64,000 bases of DNA from Rhizobiaceae bacterium. GTDB lineage: Bacteria; Pseudomonadota; Alphaproteobacteria; Rhizobiales; Rhizobiaceae. The notes under the pieces are model-generated. The model was given only the letters and a program-made list of their open reading frames with translations. It did not search any database and was not told the DNA's origin. Positions within the stretch are counted from its first letter, which is position 1. Every line of letters begins with the position of its first letter. Made by a program: the position numbers and the translations under genes. Below, in pieces: positions 9,035 through 16,753 of this stretch. Where the stretch lies: NCBI GenBank assembly GCA_023953845.1, contig JAMLJC010000002.1, forward strand, positions 124,001 to 188,000, in the 5' to 3' direction.

Positions 9035-10213
9035 TCAGTCGACGACGATCAAATCGCGGGCGACGTCGCAGAGCCGTTCGCCGCCGCGATCCGTCACGAC
9101 GAAGGATTCGGAGATCGCGATTCCGTAGCTGTCGAACCAGACGCCGGCCATGAAATGAAAGCACATGCCGGGCTGCAACTCGGTCCTGTCGCCGGGTCTG
9201 AGGCTTACCGTGCGTTCGCCCCAGTCGGGCGGGTACGCCAGACCGACGGGATAGCCGACGCGGCTTTCCTTCTTGAGGCCATTTCTGCGCAGCACCGCCT
9301 GCCATGCCGCTTCGACCTCTTCGGCGGTATGACCGGGCCGGGCCTTTTCGAGGCCGGCATCGACGGCCTCGACAATGGCCCTTGCGGTGTCGCGATAGAG
9401 TTGGGGCGGCTCGCCGAAATGCACGGTGCGCGTCAGCGCGGCGTGGTAGCGCCGGCGCACACCGGCGATCTCGATGATGGCGAGCCCATTGTCCGGGAGA
9501 GGTGCGTCGGTCCAGGTGAGGTGCGGCGTCGACGTTCCCGCGCCGACCGGCACCAGCGGGCAGATCGCGGCATAGTCGCCACCGGCGCCGGGAATACCCA
9601 TAATCTGCGCATGATAGATTTCGGCGACGATGTGGTTCTGCGGCACGCCCGGCCGCATCTTGCCGATGGCCCGGTTCATGGCATGGCTGCAGATCGCGCC
9701 AGCCTCGCGGATCAGAGCCAGTTCCGCTTCGGACTTCACCAGCCGCGCCCAGTTGACGAGATCATGGTTGCTGGCAAAGCGGGCGTCGGGCAGGCCGGCG
9801 ATCAGATGGGCATGGCAGCGGGCGGTATAGTAGTGCGCATCCATCTCGACGCCGATGCGGGCATTCTCCCAGCCCCGTGCGCGGACGAACCCGGCGAGCT
9901 CGTCGTAGGGATGCTCGACCGGATGCTGCACGAGCCGCTCCGAGAATGGCACGATGCTCGTTTCGGGCAGGCCGGTCGTCATGCGGGCACTGGCGGCGTC
10001 CTGCGTCCGACCGAACCAGATCGGGCGATCTTCCTCCAGATGCACGAGCACGCATTGCGGGACGTAGAAAGACCAGCCGTCATAGCCGGTCAGCCAACAC
10101 ATGTTGGCGGGGTCCTGGCAGACGATGAGATCGAAGCCGGCATCGACCATGCGCGCCTTCACGTCGGCGAGCCGTCGCGCATACTCAGCCTCTTCGAACC
10201 TGCCGGCGCTCAT
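9035..10213 (-). CDS. DoeA-like M24 hydrolase, second ectoine-hydrolase paralogue
   Basis: 392 aa and the first gene of the operon. It carries DoeA hallmarks: NMCWLTGYDGWSFYVPQ, PIWFGRTQDA, IIEIAGVRRRYHAALTRT, and PDWGERTVSLRPGDRTEL near the C-terminus. It differs from the paralogue at 1-845 in the substrate-facing region: the STERHPMDYL block becomes PVEHPYDEL. The ATG at 10213 faces ehuB across 231 bp. Likely an ectoine-ring hydrolase with altered specificity (for example hydroxyectoine or a methylated analogue), which is inference. Confidence 0.82.
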   Translation of the reverse strand: MSAGRFEEAEYARRLADVKARMVDAGFDLIVCQDPANMCWLTGYDGWSFYVPQCVLVHLEEDRPIWFGRTQDAASARMTTGLPETSIVPFSERLVQHPVEHPYDELAGFVRARGWENARIGVEMDAHYYTARCHAHLIAGLPDARFASNHDLVNWARLVKSEAELALIREAGAICSHAMNRAIGKMRPGVPQNHIVAEIYHAQIMGIPGAGGDYAAICPLVPVGAGTSTPHLTWTDAPLPDNGLAIIEIAGVRRRYHAALTRTVHFGEPPQLYRDTARAIVEAVDAGLEKARPGHTAEEVEAAWQAVLRRNGLKKESRVGYPVGLAYPPDWGERTVSLRPGDRTELQPGMCFHFMAGVWFDSYGIAISESFVVTDRGGERLCDVARDLIVVD

Positions 10214-10444
10214 CGGAATCCACCCTCCTTCCGGTTGGGCGCGAGATCACCGCTGTGGCGAGCTCTTCCCAACATGTGCACAACTAGAGACGTAAATCAA
10301 AAAAGCACAACGTAAAACAAGCAATTTTGACAGGTATTACGATATCGCTTGCGATGTGTCTAGGTCAGTTGTATACGTCTTGATATGGGATGTGCCGAAG
10401 CGCATCCCTGATCGATGTCGTCATCGAAACGAAAAGGGGAACAT
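10214..10444. promoter_or_regulatory. Divergent promoter region between the DoeA/sox/eut operon and ehuBCDA
   Basis: 231 bp, much more AT-rich than its neighbours. It holds TTGACA at 10327-10332 as a candidate -35 for ehuB (the -10 is weak), a direct repeat ACGTAAA at 10290-10296 and 10310-10316 spaced exactly 20 bp, and TTGTATAC at 10369-10376, a half-site typical of FCD-family GntR regulators. The GntR encoded at 13529 is the obvious candidate ligand-responsive repressor. Confidence 0.55.
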
Positions 10445-11317
10445 ATGTTCAGGTCACCAATGTCCCGCCGCACAGTCGCGCGCGCGGCTGCCATGCTGGC
10501 GCTCACCGCAACCACAGCATTCATGGCGCTGCCGGCCCAGGCCCAGTCGACGCTCGAGCGCGCCAGGGCCGACGGCTATATCCGCGTCGGTTTCGCCAAC
10601 GAGGCGCCGTTCGGCTACGCGACGCCCGACGGCAAGCTGACCGGAGAGGCGCCGGAAGTCGCGAAAGCGGTGTTGGCCAAACTCGGGATACCGCAGGTCG
10701 ACGGTGTGCTGACGGAGTTCGGCTCGCTCATTCCCGGCCTGAAGGCCGGCCGCTTCGACGTCATCGCCGCCGGCATGTTCATCAACCCGAAGCGTTGCGC
10801 CGAAATCGCCTTCTCCGAGCCGTCCTACGGCATCGGGCAGGCGATGCTCGTGCCGGCCGGCAATCCGAAGGGCGTTAAGGACTATTCGACCTTCGCGGCG
10901 AATTCCGACCTCAAGCTCGCCGTGATGGCCGGAGCGGTCGAGGGCGGCTACGCCAAGGAGGCCGGGGTTTCGGATGGCCAACTCGTGATCCTGCCCGATC
11001 AGTCCAGCCTCGTCGCCGCCGTGCAGTCCGGCCGCGCGGATGCGGCTGCGCTGACGGCGCTCTCCATCGCCGACATGGCCAGCAAGGCCGAGGGCGTGGA
11101 ATCGACGACGCCGTTCGGCGAGGTCGCCGGCAAATCCGTGAAGGGTCATGGCGGCTTCGGCTTCCGCAAGGAAGACACCGATCTGCAGCAGGCGTTCGAC
11201 GCCGAACTCAAGGCCTTCCTCGGCTCGCCGGAGCACATCGCGCTGGTCGAGCCGTTTGGCTTCGGCAAGGACTACCTGCCCAACAAGACGACTGCGGAAC
11301 TCTGCGCCGGAGAATAG
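10445..11317 (+). CDS. ehuB: Ectoine/hydroxyectoine ABC transporter substrate-binding protein EhuB
   Basis: 290 aa, SBP family 3. A signal peptide of about 34 residues ends in LPAQAQ, then mature protein beginning STLERARADGYIRVGF. GFANEAPFGYATPDGKLTGE is strongly EhuB-like; the aromatic residues there help form the ectoine cage. ATG 10445 has AGGGGAAC upstream. It is the first gene of ehuBCDA and delivers ectoines from the periplasm to EhuC/EhuD. A hairpin follows 15 nt after the stop. Confidence 0.92.
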   Translation: MFRSPMSRRTVARAAAMLALTATTAFMALPAQAQSTLERARADGYIRVGFANEAPFGYATPDGKLTGEAPEVAKAVLAKLGIPQVDGVLTEFGSLIPGLKAGRFDVIAAGMFINPKRCAEIAFSEPSYGIGQAMLVPAGNPKGVKDYSTFAANSDLKLAVMAGAVEGGYAKEAGVSDGQLVILPDQSSLVAAVQSGRADAAALTALSIADMASKAEGVESTTPFGEVAGKSVKGHGGFGFRKEDTDLQQAFDAELKAFLGSPEHIALVEPFGFGKDYLPNKTTAELCAGE

Positions 11318-11331
11318 TCTCCCCGACTATC

Positions 11332-11351
11332 GGCGGCGCAAAGGCGCCGCC
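11332..11351 (+). terminator. Intercistronic hairpin after ehuB
   Basis: Perfect 8-bp stem GGCGGCGC/GCGCCGCC with an AAAG loop, 15 nt after the ehuB stop and 20 nt before ehuC. There is no U-tract, so it more likely limits 3' decay or read-through into the permease genes than ends the operon. Confidence 0.6.
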
Positions 11352-11371
11352 TCCCATTTTCGGAGAGGCAG

Positions 11372-12100
11372 ATGGGAATCGGCACACTGTTTGCAATGCT
11401 GGCGGCGTCGCTCGCCGCCATAGGCCTGCTGTCGCTGCAGGCTGACTACGCCGTGTTCATGCCCGGCTTGCTGCAGGGGGCGTGGCTGACGTTCAAGATC
11501 GCGATCCTCGGCAGCGTGCTGGCCGTGGTGATGGGCGTGCTTGCCGCGCTCGCGCGTCTCTATGGCGTATTGCCGCTGCGTTGGCTGGCAACGGTTTATG
11601 TCGAGATATTCCGCGGCACCTCGGCGCTCGTCCAGCTCTTCTGGCTGTTCTTCGTCCTGCCGCAGTTCGGCATCCTGATCGATGCCTTCATAGTCGCCGT
11701 GCTGGCTCTCGGCCTCAATGTCGGAGCCTACGGTTCGGAGGTGGTGCGCGGTGCGATCCTCTCGGTTTCCCGTGGCCAGTGGGAGGCCGCGACGGCGCTC
11801 AACATGAGCCGCGGCCAGATGCTGCGGCGGATCATCCTGCCGCAGGCGTTCATCGCCATGATCCCTCCCTGGGGCAATCTGTTCATCGAACTGCTGAAGG
11901 CGACGTCGCTCGTGTCGCTGATCACGCTTTCGGATCTCGCCTTCAGGGCGCAGCAGATGAACCAGACCACGCTGAGAACAATTCCGATCTTCACGCTGGT
12001 GCTTCTGATCTATCTGGCGATGTCGCTGGTGATCACGATCGGCATGCGCCTGCTCGAACAGCGCGCCGCGGTCGGCCTTGCCAGGGGGAGGGCGGCATGA
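11372..12100 (+). CDS. ehuC: Ectoine ABC transporter permease EhuC
   Basis: 242 aa polar-amino-acid-type inner-membrane permease with about five transmembrane segments. The EAA loop that contacts the ATPase is visible as SRGQWEAATALNMSRGQML. GAYGSEVVRGAI is typical of the HisM/GlnP family. Stop TGA at 12098-12100 overlaps the ehuD ATG. It forms the channel with EhuD. Confidence 0.9.
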   Translation: MGIGTLFAMLAASLAAIGLLSLQADYAVFMPGLLQGAWLTFKIAILGSVLAVVMGVLAALARLYGVLPLRWLATVYVEIFRGTSALVQLFWLFFVLPQFGILIDAFIVAVLALGLNVGAYGSEVVRGAILSVSRGQWEAATALNMSRGQMLRRIILPQAFIAMIPPWGNLFIELLKATSLVSLITLSDLAFRAQQMNQTTLRTIPIFTLVLLIYLAMSLVITIGMRLLEQRAAVGLARGRAA

Positions 12101-12756
12101 TCTGGGACTGGGCATTCGCCTTCGAAATCCTGCCGCAACTCGCGCGTGCCGCGATCATCACGGTCGAGGCGACGATCCTCGGCTTCATTCTGGCGGCCGT
12201 GCTCGGGCTGGTGTTGGCCATCATTCGCATTGCCATGCCGAGGTCCGACATAGTCGTGTCGGTGCTGGTCGAGCTGATCCGGTCCACCCCTCTGCTGATC
12301 CAGATCTTCTTTCTCTATTTTGTGCTGCCGAAATTCGGCCTCGTGCTCGAAGCGTTCACGGCGGGCGTGCTGGCAATCGGAATCCACTACGCGGCCTATT
12401 GCTCTGAGGTGTACCGCTCCGGCTTCGACAACATCCCGCGCGGGCAGTGGGAGGCTTCCATTGCCCTTAACCTTTCGCAGTGGACGACCTTCAAGGACAT
12501 CATCATCCCGCAGGTGATCCCGCCGATCGTTCCGGCGCTCGGCAACTACCTGGTGGCGCTATTCAAGGAAACGCCGCTGCTTTCCGCGATTGCCGTGCTG
12601 GAATTGATGCAGACGGCCAAGATCATCGGCTCGGAGACGTTTCGCTACACGGAGCCGATCACCCTGGTCGGCGCCTTCTTTCTGTTGATGAGCCTTGTGT
12701 CCGCGACGGGAATCCGCGTCCTTGAACGCATGCTCAACCGGAGGACCACGCGATGA
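12097..12756 (+). CDS. ehuD: Ectoine ABC transporter permease EhuD
   Basis: 219 aa HisM/GlnP-type permease with about five membrane spans. The EAA loop reads PRGQWEASIALNLSQWTTF. The start is the ATG at 12097 in an ATGA overlap with ehuC; it in turn overlaps ehuA by ATGA at 12753. It pairs with EhuC as a heterodimeric channel. Confidence 0.9.
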   Translation: MIWDWAFAFEILPQLARAAIITVEATILGFILAAVLGLVLAIIRIAMPRSDIVVSVLVELIRSTPLLIQIFFLYFVLPKFGLVLEAFTAGVLAIGIHYAAYCSEVYRSGFDNIPRGQWEASIALNLSQWTTFKDIIIPQVIPPIVPALGNYLVALFKETPLLSAIAVLELMQTAKIIGSETFRYTEPITLVGAFFLLMSLVSATGIRVLERMLNRRTTR

Positions 12757-13532
12757 CCGAACAGCCCATGGTCCGTTTCGACAAGGTCTCGAAGCGCTAC
12801 GGCAACTTCACGGTGCTCGACGGTCTCGACCTCGACATCGCGCGTGGCGAGAAAGTGTCGATCATCGGCCCTTCCGGTTCGGGAAAGACGACCGTGCTGC
12901 GTATGCTGATGACTCTGGAGACCATCAATGACGGCGTCATCTGGATCGAGGGCGAACCGCTGACGCATATGGAGCAAAAGAACCGGCTCGTGCCGGCGAA
13001 CCATGCCCATATCCGCCGCATCCGCGCCAAGATCGGCATGGTCTTCCAGTCCTTCAACCTGTTCCCGCACATGACCGCGATGGCCAACTGCATCGAAGCG
13101 CCGATGACCGTGCTCGGTATGAAGCGGGCGGATGCGGAGGCGCGCGCGGCCGAGCTTCTCGAAATGGTCGGGCTCGCCCAGAAGAAGGGGCACTACCCCG
13201 CCCAGCTTTCCGGCGGACAGCAGCAGCGCGTGGCCATCGCCCGCGCGCTTGCCATGCGGCCGAAGATCATGCTCTTCGACGAGGTCACCTCCGCGCTGGA
13301 CCCGGAACTGGTCGGCGAAGTGCTGCAGGTCATAAGGCAGATCGGGCGCGAGCACGATCTGACGATGCTGATGGTTACCCATCAGATGGGCTTCGCAAAG
13401 GAGTTTTCCGATCGCGTCTGCTTCTTCTATGAAGGTAAGATCTGCGAACAGGGGCCTCCGAACGAGCTGTTCGGGGCTCCGAAGAATGAACGGACGCGAC
13501 AGTTCCTGCGCGCGGTCCTGGAGGCTGGATGA
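12753..13532 (+). CDS. ehuA: Ectoine ABC transporter ATP-binding protein EhuA
   Basis: 259 aa ATPase. Walker A GPSGSGKTT near residue 40, signature LSGGQQQRVAIARAL, Walker B IMLFDEVTSALDPE, and the switch His in MVTHQMGFAKEFS are all intact. The insert ending MEQKNRLVPANHAHI is seen in ectoine-type polar amino-acid ATPases. It overlaps the GntR gene by ATGA, so importer and regulator are co-expressed. Confidence 0.9.
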   Translation: MTEQPMVRFDKVSKRYGNFTVLDGLDLDIARGEKVSIIGPSGSGKTTVLRMLMTLETINDGVIWIEGEPLTHMEQKNRLVPANHAHIRRIRAKIGMVFQSFNLFPHMTAMANCIEAPMTVLGMKRADAEARAAELLEMVGLAQKKGHYPAQLSGGQQQRVAIARALAMRPKIMLFDEVTSALDPELVGEVLQVIRQIGREHDLTMLMVTHQMGFAKEFSDRVCFFYEGKICEQGPPNELFGAPKNERTRQFLRAVLEAG

Positions 13533-14266
13533 CCCTTGAACTGGATTCGGTAGCCGAACAAGCTGCGGCGGAGCCGTCACGTCCCCTTACCGCACGTGAA
13601 CGGTACGAACGCATCTATCTTGTCTTGCGGGACCGCATCTGCCTGCTCGAATATCCGCCCGGCAGCCGTCTTTCGGAAGAAGAGCTCGCGCAGGAATTCC
13701 AGACCAGCCGCACGCCGGTGCGGCGCGTCCTGGCGCGTCTGGAATCCGAGGGTCTCGTCCAGTCCCTCCACGGCGTCGGCACGATCGTCACGGACGTCGA
13801 CATCGAGGAACTCCAGCAGGTCTACCATCTGCGCCTCGAACTGGCGGAATTGATGGGGAAGCTCTCCCCGATCCCGCGCACGGCGACCGATCTCGAGCGT
13901 ATCCGGACTTTGATCAGGCGTTGCGACACTGAAATGCGCAATCCCGATCAGCGCGCTTTCCTGCGTCTCAACATGGATTTCTTCCAAGAGCTCAGCGCGA
14001 TGACCGGAAACCAACCGCTGCGGGACATCAGCGAACGGCTCTATTTCCAGGTGGCGCGCGTTGTCCTCAAAATGATGCCGCAACTCGGGCTGGTCGAGGA
14101 GTTCACCGCCTTCCGCCGGGAGATGATGGAGACGCTTGCGGCCGCTGAAATCAACGATTGGGAGTCGATCGGGCATATAAGACGAGCCCATATCTCCATG
14201 AGCTTCCGGCGCATGATGCTCCATCGCGGCGAAGAAGTTGCGGATAAGGCGCGCAGGACGTTGTAA
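13529..14266 (+). CDS. GntR-family FCD-domain regulator of the ectoine locus
   Basis: 245 aa. N-terminal winged helix (residues about 25-90) with LSEEELAQEFQTSRTPVRRVLARLESEGLV, then a mostly helical FCD ligand domain. It is the last gene of the ehu operon through an ATGA overlap. Ectoine loci usually carry the MocR-type regulator EnuR, which has an aminotransferase domain; none is visible here. It probably controls the 10214-10444 divergent promoter. Confidence 0.8.
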   Translation: MTLELDSVAEQAAAEPSRPLTARERYERIYLVLRDRICLLEYPPGSRLSEEELAQEFQTSRTPVRRVLARLESEGLVQSLHGVGTIVTDVDIEELQQVYHLRLELAELMGKLSPIPRTATDLERIRTLIRRCDTEMRNPDQRAFLRLNMDFFQELSAMTGNQPLRDISERLYFQVARVVLKMMPQLGLVEEFTAFRREMMETLAAAEINDWESIGHIRRAHISMSFRRMMLHRGEEVADKARRTL

Positions 14267-14280
14267 TTGCGCCCACGCAT

Positions 14281-15249
14281 TCAATAGCCGCGTTCCGGGT
14301 CCACCACGTTCAGGAGCGGCTGGCCGTTCCGCCAGCGCGTCAGATTGTCGGCGAACATGCGGACTGCCTTAAGGTCCCAGCCGTCGTAGACGGATGCGCA
14401 ATGGGGCGTGACGATGACGTTCTCGCAAGCCCACAGGGGATGGTCCGCCGGCAGCGGCTCGGTCGCGAACACGTCAAGCGCCGCGCCCTTGAGCCGTCCG
14501 GTATCGAGCGCCGAAAGGAGTGCTGCCTCATCGACCACGCCGCCGCGCGAAATGTCGATCAGGACGGCGGAAAGCTTCATCGCTGCGAACGCTGCGCTCC
14601 CGATCAGACCGCGCGTGTTCGGTAGAAGCGGCACGCAGCAGACCACGAAATCCGCGCGTCGCAGCAAGGCAAGGAGGGCGTCGGGGCCGTGGACCTCGTC
14701 GAGGTCCGGCATCGGTTGCGGACGGGCACGGATGCCGAGCGTCTTCATGCCCATCGCGTGAGCGCGCCGCGCCACGGCTTCGCCCGTCTTGCCCAGGCCG
14801 ACGATCAGAACAGTCTTTCCCTCGATCGGTTCGACGCGCCCTGCCGCCCATTGCCGCGCCTGCTGGCGGCGCGTGAAACCACGCAGATCGAGCGAAAAGG
14901 ACAGCATCGCGCCCAACGCATATTCCGCCAGCATGTCGGCTGCGACTCCCGCCGCGTTCGTGACGGTCAGTCCGGAAGGGTCCCATAGTCCCAGATGATC
15001 GGTGCCGGAGCCTCCGACCGACACCCATTTCACGGTCGGGCTCTCGACGAGAGACTGCCGCGGAAAGCGTGGCGTTCCGTCGAAACGGACGGAATAGACG
15101 ACTTCCGCCGCCATGCGCTCGATCATGCTCGGCAGTTCCGCATATGTCTCGCAAGCGCGCACGGAGAGGTCGGGGTGGGTCTCGCGCAATATCGCGAGAC
15201 CCGGCTCGGGCCGGTCCGTGTGCAGTATGACGGACGGCGCCTTCGACAT
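14281..15249 (-). CDS. D-2-hydroxyacid dehydrogenase (GhrA/SerA-type)
   Basis: 322 aa NAD(P)-dependent enzyme. The Rossmann motif is VLIVGLGKTGEAVA; catalytic Arg, Glu and His appear in DISRGGVVDEAAL, FATEPLP and TPHCAS. It begins 6 bp after the DapA-family gene and is the last member of the second sox operon. It likely reduces a 2-keto acid (glyoxylate, hydroxypyruvate or the aldolase product) to the hydroxy acid; the substrate cannot be read from the sequence. It converges on the GntR gene with only 14 bp between stops. Confidence 0.82.
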   Translation of the reverse strand: MSKAPSVILHTDRPEPGLAILRETHPDLSVRACETYAELPSMIERMAAEVVYSVRFDGTPRFPRQSLVESPTVKWVSVGGSGTDHLGLWDPSGLTVTNAAGVAADMLAEYALGAMLSFSLDLRGFTRRQQARQWAAGRVEPIEGKTVLIVGLGKTGEAVARRAHAMGMKTLGIRARPQPMPDLDEVHGPDALLALLRRADFVVCCVPLLPNTRGLIGSAAFAAMKLSAVLIDISRGGVVDEAALLSALDTGRLKGAALDVFATEPLPADHPLWACENVIVTPHCASVYDGWDLKAVRMFADNLTRWRNGQPLLNVVDPERGY

Positions 15250-15255
15250 GCCGGC

Positions 15256-16161
15256 CTAGAACCGAATATGGTCGGCCAGGCTGCCCAGCGTCGCGAGCAG
15301 AGCTTCGCCGGCAGCTTCGGTTGGGTTCTCATGCGGCGCGCGCAGGTTGAGCCAGCGCTTGTCGCCGGAACGCACCGCCAGCAGGGCCTTCATGGATGAG
15401 ATGAGGCCGGCGTCCTGGACCGCCTTGCGGAATGCCTTGACCGTAGCGTCGGCCTCGGTGACGTCTCTTCCGGCGATTGCGCCGTCATAGAGCGCACGGA
15501 TCGCAGCCGCGTTGAGGTTGACCGTCGCGGAGATACAGCCGGCGCCGCCGCTTGCAAGGCCTTTGGTGAGCTGGGCCTCCGAGCTCGGGAAGACGGCGAC
15601 CTTCGGTGCGGCCGCGATCACGGCGGCCGTGTTGTCCCAGTTGCCGGCGCTGTCCTTGTACGCCACCACCGTCTCCGGAAAGGCTTCGTTGAGCCGAGCG
15701 GCAAGGGCGGGACTGACGGGAACACCGGAGTTCTGGGGAATATGATACAGGATCATGCGCATGGCAGGATTGTCCACGCGCTCGATCAACTCGCTGAAGT
15801 AGCGGGCCTGACCGTTGTCGCCGACGGCGGTGTAGAAGAAGGACGGCAGCACCATCACCGCCGCGCAGCCGAGCCCGACGGCATGGGCAGTGAGATCGGC
15901 GCTTTCGGGCAGGGCGGTCACGCCGGTTCCGGGCATCAGGCGATCGGGCGGGATGCCTGCCTCGACCAGCCATTCAAGCGCCTGCTTGCGTTCGTTGAGC
16001 GAGACGGACAGCGCCTCGCCTGTGGTGCCGAACGGCGAAAGATAGTGCGCGCCCTGATCCAGTACCCACCTGGCGTGCGCAATCCAGAGGTCGCGCGCGA
16101 TGCGACCGTCATTCTCGAACGGCGTCAGGATCGGCGCGATGGTGCCTTGGGGACGGGTCAT
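15256..16161 (-). CDS. Dihydrodipicolinate synthase/N-acetylneuraminate lyase family protein
   Basis: 301 aa TIM barrel. Schiff-base lysine in VVAYKDSAGNWDN, the Tyr of ILYHIPQNSG, and the GTTGEA loop (SPFGTTGEALSVS) are intact, so it should be an active aldolase, lyase or dehydratase on a 2-keto acid. ATG 16161 has GGAAGGAA upstream and lies inside the end of soxG2. True lysine-pathway DapA is unlikely in this catabolic operon. Confidence 0.82.
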   Translation of the reverse strand: MTRPQGTIAPILTPFENDGRIARDLWIAHARWVLDQGAHYLSPFGTTGEALSVSLNERKQALEWLVEAGIPPDRLMPGTGVTALPESADLTAHAVGLGCAAVMVLPSFFYTAVGDNGQARYFSELIERVDNPAMRMILYHIPQNSGVPVSPALAARLNEAFPETVVAYKDSAGNWDNTAAVIAAAPKVAVFPSSEAQLTKGLASGGAGCISATVNLNAAAIRALYDGAIAGRDVTEADATVKAFRKAVQDAGLISSMKALLAVRSGDKRWLNLRAPHENPTEAAGEALLATLGSLADHIRF

Positions 16162-16750
16162 GCGTTTCCTTCCAACTATAATTGTCCTGTGAGCAATGTT
16201 TTGTGACAGCCGCCACGGTGCGAACAAAGAAAGCCGACGCTGTGATATCGAAAAGCACATCGAATGCATCGCCGGAACGGAAAAGCACGGCTTCGACATG
16301 GCCGACGCGCGTTTGCGCAATCTCGTCGGAACCGAAATATGCGCGCCTGAGATCAAGTGCGCAGAGCCGCCTCATTCCTTTCTCCAGATCGGGGCCTGAC
16401 AGGCGCATCCATGCCCAGCCCTCCTCGCGCCAGGACAGGTATCCTTTCGGGCCTGTATCGCGGTGCCACGCCGACTTGAGTGCAGCAAGCGCGTCCGCCG
16501 CGCCTTCAGCCAGCAACACGATATCCTCCTTGCCGAGACGCAGCACGCGCGTGTCTCGATATATGCCGATACGGTTGACGGAGGGGAGGGAAACACCTTG
16601 AGCGGCTAGCCAGTCGGCGCTGCCGGGGCCTTTCAGGCCGAAGCGGGGGCTCGCGGTCATATCTGCCAATGCGAAGGAGCCAGCCGGCAGCGTAGCGCCA
16701 TCAGCGGCACCACCGGGCATGAAGGGAAAGATGCGAAGCGGCTCGGCCAT
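16109..16750 (-). CDS. soxG: Sarcosine oxidase gamma subunit-like protein (SoxG), locus 2
   Basis: 213 aa. It is recognisable by FGLKGPGSADWLAAQGV near the N-terminus and by FDVLFDITASAFFVRTV, the usual SoxG C-terminal block. After this block the frame continues about 30 residues and overlaps the DapA-family gene by 53 bp; that tail is not typical and may reflect a lost stop. It starts 3 bp after soxA2. Confidence 0.75.
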   Translation of the reverse strand: MAEPLRIFPFMPGGAADGATLPAGSFALADMTASPRFGLKGPGSADWLAAQGVSLPSVNRIGIYRDTRVLRLGKEDIVLLAEGAADALAALKSAWHRDTGPKGYLSWREEGWAWMRLSGPDLEKGMRRLCALDLRRAYFGSDEIAQTRVGHVEAVLFRSGDAFDVLFDITASAFFVRTVAAVTKHCSQDNYSWKETHDPSPRHHRADPDAVRE

Positions 16751-16753
16751 CGC

